DNA of 64,000 bases from positions 7,786,306 to 7,850,305 of the forward strand of contig NC_049997.1 of assembly GCF_000003815.2 (NCBI RefSeq). The letters run 5' to 3'. This document shows positions 57,443-64,000 of the stretch, in pieces (the first letter of the stretch is position 1; every line of letters begins with the position of its first letter). A model generated the notes under the pieces. That model saw only the letters and a program-made list of their open reading frames with translations. It did no database searches and was not told the origin of the DNA. Source of the stretch: Branchiostoma floridae. Lineage: Eukaryota; Chordata; Leptocardii; Amphioxiformes; Branchiostomatidae. A program made the position numbers and the translations under genes.

Positions 57443-60400
57443 CTAACCAGATGTTCCTTTCACAACATCTTCCAAACTCATCCTCTGCAGAGAGATTGTC
57501 TCATACGCATGCCCCTCCCCCTTTTCGAACAGACAGGCGACCTTGGTCACTCCCCCTTCCTCGTACGCTGCAAGGTCAGAGTACGCGCTCGGCCCCTTGT
57601 GAAGCACGAGACCCTCACTCCATGTCCGACACCCGTCTTTGCTGACCTTGATGGACATGTTCTCACGGAGGGAGAGATGGTTTGGGTTGGCGAACAGGAC
57701 CCAGGTTTCGAACTCTGACCCTTCGGGACCGGTCAGGTTAGATGGAGGTGTGGCAGCAACGACAGAACCCTGCAACATACAAAAATGATTAAATATCAAC
57801 AAATCAAAAAGACACCAAAATTCACCATTTAGTGAAAATATTGTGTTATGATAAAGCTTTAAAAATGTCATAATAAAGTTTATTATAACAGGCTTCATAT
57901 TTCTGGTTCTTGAACTACACGGCTCCACCAGCAAGCTTTATATAAATCATAAACTTTAATTGATGGACAGTCTTTTGTTTGCCATATTGGCCTCACTTTT
58001 GATCTATCATGTCCCTTAAGAACCCAAAAGCTGACCTGACATTCGCCATAGTTCTTGACAGTCGGCATGACGGGGCCGGTCTTACACGGCTCCACCAGCA
58101 AGCTTTATATAAATCATTAATTATGATGGACAGTCTTTTGTTTGCCACATTGGCCTCGGTTTTGATCTATCAAGTCTGTTATTGCATTAAGATGTAAACC
58201 CCAAGCTGACCTGACATCCCCCGTAGTTCTTGACAGTCGGCATGACGGGTCCAGTCTTACACGGCTCCACCAGAGAGTCCACCAGCTGTCCCGGGGAGAA
58301 CGTCAGCCCGCCATCCTCGCTAAAGGACTGCTGCCGGCGAGCGTGCGGCCCAAGGGTACGGATGTTCAGACACAGCGAGGAGGAGCCATCTTTTTTCAGA
58401 ATCTCTACTGCCTAAAAAAAGAGTACATGCATATAGCGTTTAAAATCCAAACTTCTGTCATTTTTATTGCACAGCAATAATGATTTTCAGGACAAAAAGA
58501 TATTATATCACTTTAAATCTACTAAAACCCCAGTGTGCGGATGTTCACACAGAACGAGGAACTCATCTTTCTTCAGAATCTCTTAACTGCCAAAAATTAA
58601 AGAGAACATATATTAAACTGTTTAAAAGAGCAACTTCTGTTTGTTTTATTACATGGCAACATTGATCTTAAGAACAAAAACATCTCTTTTACTTGTAACT
58701 GGAAACTATGTGAAACCACTGCCCGCGCACCCAAAAAAGTCTAGGTTCGGCAGGTTTTTCTAGGGTAGGTCGGGAAACAGGAAACACAACATTTTTTTTC
58801 TCCTGGCCAAGGAAGACCCCCAACTGTTCCAGTAACACCTGGTGAGCTACCTGACATTCCGAGGTGTGCAGGTTCTCTGGCCTCTCAGGGACCTTCCCAC
58901 CTAACTGCCACGTTTCACCGTGGTCGTCAGAAAACACTACAAACGAGCAGACCACACAGCCTTGCAGGAAATCTCCTGAAAGAAATGGTTTGATGATGAA
59001 TTTCCCTACATCCCTCACACCCCTTCTAGTGAGTGGTATGTCCCAGTTGAGGTAATGAACAACTTTTATCCATTTTTTGTCATTAAAAAAAACGTACTGT
59101 ACTGACATTGAAACAGATAAAAAATTGATAGTCAACAAATGTGTTTTAGTGTATGCTCCTGTCAGCAAGTTGTAAAAGTTGTAAGCCCCAGTTGAGGTAA
59201 TGAACAACTTTTATCCATTTTTTGTCATTAAAAAAAACGTACTGTACTGACATTGAAACAGATAAAAAATTGATAGTCAACAAATGTGTTTTAGTGTATG
59301 CTCCTGTCAGCAAGTTGTAAAAGTTGTAAGCCAGCAAGTTTAAAAACTGCCGTCTAGTATTGCTTACTGCATCTTCAAATGTGTTTTGTTTAGGTCTCAG
59401 GGACCATTAACATATTACTCACATGTATTACCTAAGTCTATGGGTGTTGTAAAATTGAGTTTTTCTTATTCTCGTTTATACATTTGACATCTTTTAAGAA
59501 ATCGTGAAAAAGGAAATAAAAACAGTAGAGAAAAGAAAAACAATTGAAACAATAAAAAAGAAGGAATGGAAAGATAGATGCACCTGTCTTTCTTTCATTT
59601 ATTTTTTTTCTAAAAGAAAACAAAAAAACTAATGATTTACATAGGGACATGCCACTCTCAGAACAGGGGTGGGAAGGCTGATTTTTCTCTGCACATGAAC
59701 CCACCTGGCACTCGTTTGAATGGAAGTTGTCCCCTCCCTCCGGAACCTTCCCCCCCACGTGCCAGGTGTCCCCTCCGTCATCACTATACACCACAAAGGA
59801 CCGGTTCACACAGCCTCTCAGGAAATCTCCTACAATACATACAACATAGGGGTGGGTACCAGTTCAGAAAATTCAGGTCCAGGTCCGGTTCAGGTCCAGA
59901 GGATCAGGTCCAGGTCCGGACCTGAACTGGACCTGATTCATTATGTGAAAACTTGTGAATGGACGATACTCAAAACAATGGTCCATATTGCTACAAAGAA
60001 ATCTGTTTTGTGTGCCTTAAATAAGTATTTGACTCCCACTGGCATTTTAAAAATCCTACAAGGCTATCTACCTCTCTACCATTGACTGTAAAAGTTGGTA
60101 AAGATGACTATAGAGTCTAGTGCTTTGCTCTATTTTATTATTATTATTTGCCTAGACCGGTAACCCCGAAAACGTGCGAATGCCTGGCTACATAATCAGT
60201 TCAATTTCCGATCGGTCCAACATCCGGTCCACGGAATTTTTTCAGAGCCGTTTTTTCTTGACCGGTCCAATGAGAAAAAACGGTTTTGTACCGGTACACC
60301 GTACCAGTACCCAGCCCTAATACAACAGACTGGAGATGGGTTGCCATGTTAGGCTGTTCGATCCCGCATGTTTCTTTCTCCTCTGTTGTTACATTTGGTT

Positions 60401-63400
60401 CCCACACAAACCCTGCGAGTAACAGACCATGTGCCACACTGTGAGTAACAGGCTAAAGAAACAAGAAATTACACAGGGATATCAATCTCAGAGATTTGAG
60501 GACGAATCATGAAAAGAAAAGGGGGAGTAGTGTAACAGTGGGGGGGGGGTTAAGTAGTGCCAAACAGCCAAGCATTTTGGCTGATCAGCCTTTTCTGGCA
60601 TAGTGGAAATCCAAACGACACTGTTATCTCTAATTCGTTTCTTTAAAAAGATCATTTCAGTGGAAGCTGCTTTCTAGATTTTAACCTCAACTGAGACATA
60701 CCACAAACCATGCAATGTCCATTTTGTCAAAACTATACATTCTGAAATGATTGGAATTACATGAGATTGAATGAAGTGAAAATAATCAGCCATCAAATCA
60801 TTGTTAGCCTTCAAAAGCATCTGTAAGCAGCATATAGCAGCATATAGCAATTACTTTTAAATATCGCAAAGCAACACAGCATTTAAAGTTTGAAAAAAAA
60901 CAAAACAAGAACATAGTACTGTTTTTGATGTTTAATTTTGAAGTATAATAAATCCAGATCACTGCAAAGAATGATAGATTTTGTGATGGTGATGGTGATT
61001 GTAATTTTCTGTTTGCCATGGACTCGTCCACTTTGAAAGGGGTTGACATTGAAACGTTTTCAGAAATGGAAAGAGAAAATAATCTAATGATAATGATGGC
61101 TATCTAAAATGAGAGGGAGGATGCACCCTTACAAAATTCCACAATGAGAGTCCACCCCTGCTTTTCAGAATGGATCAGCCCAACAGCATCTGCAGAGAGA
61201 ATTAGTCAGATCTTTTCTATGTTAATTTTGAGTTTGTGTTGATCATGACTACGCAGGATATTCTAAAGGGACGTACTTGAGAACAAAAACCACCAGACCA
61301 ACTCTAAAGTCCGTCTGAACCAGGAAGTGGGGTAGGACCGTGGTCTTGGAGCTATCATTGAATTGTAGTGAAAAATGGAAAAAAAGATTAAAAAGTTTTC
61401 TCGGTCATTTTCATGAGCATTAGTCACACAGCTGATAAAACTTACTTGAGCTATTTGAATGAAAGATACAAAACTGTATCAAGGTAACGACATGGAAAAA
61501 TAGAGCAGAAAAACTGTCTGATTCACATTGTCTGATCAGGAAAAACTGTGACATGGACTAAAATTGCTATTTCTTGCTGGATTTGTCTGGAAAGCCAAGC
61601 TGCTGTAGCCTGAGTGCCATGTTCTGTAGTCACTGCTGGCTTAATACTTTCACTGTTCCCTGGTTAGCCCTAGGTCACATTTTCTAAACGGGCCCTGGAC
61701 GGTGTTGCGCCCCGAACCGTGCCTTGCCACAAACCGTGCCTATGCACGGTTTGGGGCAGTCCCCGCGTGCCCCAAACCGTGCCTGGGGAAAAAGCATGGT
61801 TTGGGACACGCGAGGACTGCCCCGTGTCGTGCCCAAGACTATAGATTTAACCACAAGGCACGGTTCGGGGTAAAATACAGATTCAGTTCGTTGTGTCAGA
61901 CCTCAGTGCACAATTATCTGAGGCACAGTTTGTGCCCCGAACCATGCTTTGCCCCAAACCGTGCCTGGGCACAGTTCGGGGCAGTCCCTGTGTGTCCTAA
62001 ACCGTGCTTGATCAAAGTGCAGCTGGACGTTGTCATGTTTATATGTGGTATATTTTGTAACATAAATGGAATGCACTATAGACGTGCTAAGTTCTCGCAA
62101 GATCAAGCCTTATTTGGAAATGATGGGCGTGAATAATTAATTTTCACTACCCCGTCAGTCATAGTGATTGACAGCGCTTCTGGGCACAGACCTGGGCAGT
62201 CGGGCTGTGCCCCGTTCCGTGCCTGAATGGGCACGGAATGGGGCAGGCACGGAACGGGGCATAACAGACGGGCAGTTTTCAGGAACAAAAAGTATGATAT
62301 AAAAGACGCCGAATTACACAAGACGTAAAGAGAATACTTTAGTAGTTATGGACATTATTTGTGTATTTTTTTTTAATGTATACATTTCTATTTTTCATTT
62401 CCACAAACAGCCTGGCCGGGCCCTGGTTTGGAAATGTGACGTTAGCCTGCAGAAAGTATTGAGCCAGCAGTTACGACAGATGATGACAATCAGTCTAGGG
62501 CTGTCTTTTAAGCTTTAAACACATGACAGGACACTCAGTGTGAGGCCTGCACATTGCTGTCAAGCTTTTACATAGTAACTGAATATTTCTCACACAAGTA
62601 CCTTCCTCATGGGTGGAACTTTTCTTCACCATATGGTTGCCGGGAGCAACCAGACGGCCAGACTTCAGCTGAATCCCATGTCCTGGAGCTATGTAAAATA
62701 GGATTATGTTAAAAACAGCTTTAAGCTATATTTAAGACAAAATTACTCAAGTCAAAACAAAAAAAGAGAAAAACTATTCTAACCGCCACCCTATAAAATA
62801 ACAGAACACTTGATGGTTAAACAAATGAGATCAGTTATTGAATGGGTAAAAATCACATGATATCATTTTCGTATATTGCATGATGAATATATTTTTAATT
62901 TTTTTAACAACATTGCTTACTCCAATCATTAAAGAAAAAAATTATCGTTCTAATTGTAGCACTATTCAATTGCGATTGTTTGAGTCCTAAAAAAGAGTAT
63001 AGAAATGTTTTCATTACCCATAGCGAAGCAGGCCCACTGTGGATTCTCCTTGCCCAGAACTTTGTCTGTGAGATCCTCAGGGTCACTCCAGGTCAAACCA
63101 TTGTCTTTACTCTGCATGGAAAAATACACTTTTATCGTTAAATTTCAAACTCAATGCTAAAAGTCACAACTTATACTGTACATTGTAAATACTGTTAACT
63201 CTTGATATTTCTAAGTTTGTCGTTTTCTATGGACACATTTCTCTTTTCTACTGTGAATAGGTGTCAGAGTCAGATTTTGTACATTGTGTTCCCAATATGG
63301 TTTCAACTGTGAACTCAGTAATACCGCAAACTGTTTAATATTGTGTTTCATTTCATTTATCACAAAACCCTAATTAGCCCAACTGTGTTACATCATGCTG

Positions 63401-63580
63401 TGAAATTAAGGTGGCTATGATGATATCGAGTGTGATCAAAATACCTTGACGATACAGAGCCTTATTTGGTGCACACCATCCCGAATCATGTCGTGTTCCG
63501 TAACCTGCGGCGGGATCGTGCCAAACAGGAGATGGATCGTTCCATTGGTCCGGTCCACAATAGGGGTGGGATTCATACAT
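57443..63580 (-). CDS. Asp-box sialidase (exo-alpha-sialidase, GH33-like), 5' end outside the window
   Basis: Minus-strand exons: 63580-63445, 63111-63018, 62688-62602, then 59829-59705 (or its alternative 58975-58851), 58411-58211 and 57769-57443. The phases agree; about 322 residues lie in the window. Motifs in order: NPTPIVDRTNGTIHLLFG; Asp-box SKDNGLTW (47-54); the sialidase signature GHGIQLKSGRLVAPGN (about 80-95); Asp-box SDDGGDTW (122-129); Asp-box SEDGGLTF (179-186); LVEPC...CQGSVV; ETWVLFANPN; Asp-box SKDGCRTW (258-265); and GPSAYSDL with the likely catalytic Tyr (278). The FRIP/Arg N-terminal part should lie beyond 64000. The enzyme removes terminal sialic acid from glycans; the compartment cannot be told without the N-terminus. 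Overall wording is closest to lysosomal/bacterial-type Asp-box sialidases. Confidence 0.88.
57907..58012 (-). pseudogene. Broken sialidase exon copy (with flank), copy B
   Basis: Keeps only the LVEPC-coding stretch ('ggctccaccag' on the plus strand) with an internal deletion, then the flank 'caagctttatataaatcat' and 'gatggacagtcttttgtttg' shared with 58098-58175. Confidence 0.65.
58036..58175 (-). pseudogene. Broken sialidase exon copy, copy A
   Basis: 58098-58036 repeats the 3' third of the exon 58411-58211 (LVEPCKTGPVMPTVKNYG, then ECQ) and keeps the following GTCAGC donor. The 5' part of the exon is replaced by the AT-rich flank shared with copy B. No acceptor is apparent. Confidence 0.75.
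58531..58601 (-). pseudogene. Broken sialidase exon copy, copy C
   Basis: Repeats the 5' part of exon 58411-58211 ('ttcagaatctct' and 'gcggatgttca' on the plus strand) but with small insertions that put a stop in frame. Confidence 0.65.
58851..58975 (-). CDS. Sialidase alternative exon 4b
   Basis: A 125-nt exon with acceptor TTTCAG and donor GTAGCT, coding (G)DFLQGCVVCSFVVFSDDHGE and TWQLGGKVPERPENLHTSEC, Q. It has the same length and phases (1 in, 0 out) as exon 4a at 59829-59705, so it can replace it. If both are spliced together the second is read out of frame and meets a TAG after about 12 codons. It keeps the Asp-box (SDDHGETW). It differs from 4a at many residues, so it is not a recent copy. 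Confidence 0.8.
59044..59331 (+). repeat. Nearly perfect tandem duplication, period 145 bp
   Basis: From 'cagttgaggtaatgaacaac' to 'gttgtaagcc' the sequence occurs twice with no difference seen. It lies between sialidase exons 4a and 4b and is either very recent or an assembly duplication. Confidence 0.9.
59847..60319. mobile_element. hAT-type MITE, 473 bp
   Basis: The ends are TAGGGGTGGGTACCAG and its near inverse (gtaccagtacccagcccta). The flanks carry an exact 8-bp duplication ATACAACA at 59839-59846 and 60320-60327, as expected for hAT elements. Inside, 'caggtccaggtccgg' repeats. A related fragment is at about 38575-38615. It lies in a sialidase intron. Confidence 0.88.
61274..61352 (-). 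pseudogene. Possible decayed copy of the sialidase GRLV exon
   Basis: The minus strand has 'tagctccaagacc', 'ggttcagacggactttagag' and 'ttggtctggtggtt' in the order of the functional exon 62688-62602, with many changes. The match is weak. Confidence 0.3.
61710..61880. repeat. Palindromic element built on CCCCGAACCGTGCC words
   Basis: CCCCGAACCGTGCCTTG (61710-61726) is exactly inverted at 61864-61880. Between them are further pairs ('ccccaaaccgtgcc' / 'gcacggtttgggg'). It lies in a sialidase intron and is non-coding. Confidence 0.8.
61920..62260. repeat. Further GGCACGG palindromes
   Basis: At 61930-62015 variants such as 'gccccaaaccgtgcctgggc' and 'gcacagttcggggcagtcc' recur; at 62209-62260 'gccccgttccgtgcct' is inverted as 'aggcacggaacggggc' around a shorter palindrome. 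Confidence 0.75.
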
Positions 63581-64000
63581 CTGTAGGGAAAACAGAAACA
63601 ACAAAAAAAGAGATTTATCATAAATACAAATCCTTTGAGTGTATCTCAAACTAAAATTAGAAATAAAATGCTGTTCTTCTGGTTACCCAACACTGCCAGC
63701 AGACCGAATTAAAAACCTTCTACTTGCCATACATAGCCAGTGTTTACATAAGGGGGGCATTAACAGTTGAGTGGCCCACTGGCAAGACAACATTTCAGAA
63801 TGGACATCCCTAAGTCTGTTCGAAAGTCATAAACTATGGCGAGACAGAGACACAAGTCTGGAGCTACAATGTATCTTACACCAACCACCTCTGTCATTTA
63901 CACTTACAGTATTGATCCTGAAGAAAGTGACAGTGGTCGTTGAAAATTTGATCCTTGTGTACTTTTGTGTTGGGAAAAAGTGTAGCTTTGTACTATGATA
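63581..64000. other. Intron of the sialidase gene (apart from the LINE fragment)
   Basis: The exon at 63580 begins with one base of a split codon, so more 5' exons must lie further on the minus-strand upstream side. None was recognised before the window edge. Confidence 0.5.
63771..63860 (+). pseudogene. LINE ORF2 C-terminal fragment
   Basis: The frame reads AHWQDNISEWTSLSLFESHK and LWRDRDT, matching the fragment at 45711-45860 (WQDNI, WT-x-LSL, RDR). Flanks show no further LINE motifs. Confidence 0.6.

Noticed and set aside
60201-60437. 78-codon minus-strand ORF in a sialidase intron
   Set aside because: It runs into the end of the hAT MITE and has no sialidase motif; the exons on either side join without it.
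61137-61193. Exon-like stretch on the minus strand (acceptor ctgcag, frame AVGLIHSEKQGWTLIVEF, donor GTAAGG) in the sialidase gene
   Set aside because: Its phases (1 to 1) would create a TGA at the join with exon 4a or 4b, and exon 62602 joins 4a/4b perfectly without it. At most a poison exon; no evidence for use.
61702-62136. 144-codon ORF on the plus strand
   Set aside because: It is the translation of the GGCACGG palindromic repeats (repeated PEPCLA-like words), not a gene.

Overview
The window is animal genomic DNA: spliced genes with GT-AG introns, large intergenic spaces, dinucleotide microsatellites and two assembly gaps (27424-27582 and 29086-29185). Gene content (a tandem array of orphan class A GPCRs, a TRPM-like channel, a prokineticin-type ligand, a RERG/RASL-like GTPase, a multi-exon sialidase) and the density of short inverted-repeat elements suggest a non-vertebrate deuterostome, most likely a cephalochordate (amphioxus draft scaffold). 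This is inference; no species-specific marker was tested.

Layout. 0-2.2 kb: degenerate tandem repeat and inverted fragments of a LINE reverse transcriptase. 2.2-11.2 kb (+): three tandem two-exon GPCR genes whose first exons are almost identical. 11.2-16.4 kb: no recognised gene. 16.5-30.1 kb (+): a 12-exon TRPM-like channel of about 598 residues without the usual large N-terminal region; its introns carry a Harbinger-type element, a mariner-type MITE and tandem arrays. 33.2-40.9 kb (+): a prokineticin-like secreted 10-cysteine protein with one cysteine exon and two candidate signal-peptide first exons lying in partly duplicated DNA. 44.1-47.8 kb (-): a four-exon Ras-family GTPase. 48-57.4 kb: mostly repeats, including a 2-kb near-palindrome, plus a convincing promoter and orphan first coding exon (-) at 55.8-56.1 kb. 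57.4-63.6 kb (-): the 3' six coding exons of an Asp-box sialidase, with a duplicated pair of 125-nt exons that can only be used one at a time, and several broken exon copies.

The genes do not form an obvious pathway; each looks independently regulated. The most interesting points are the sialidase mutually exclusive exon pair, the alternative N-termini predicted for the prokineticin-like ligand, homogenised GPCR first exons, four dispersed repeats sharing a hammerhead-ribozyme-like core with compensatory stem changes, and the orphan promoter/first exon. All exon joins below were made by hand from splice signals, phase and family resemblance; none was checked against transcripts.
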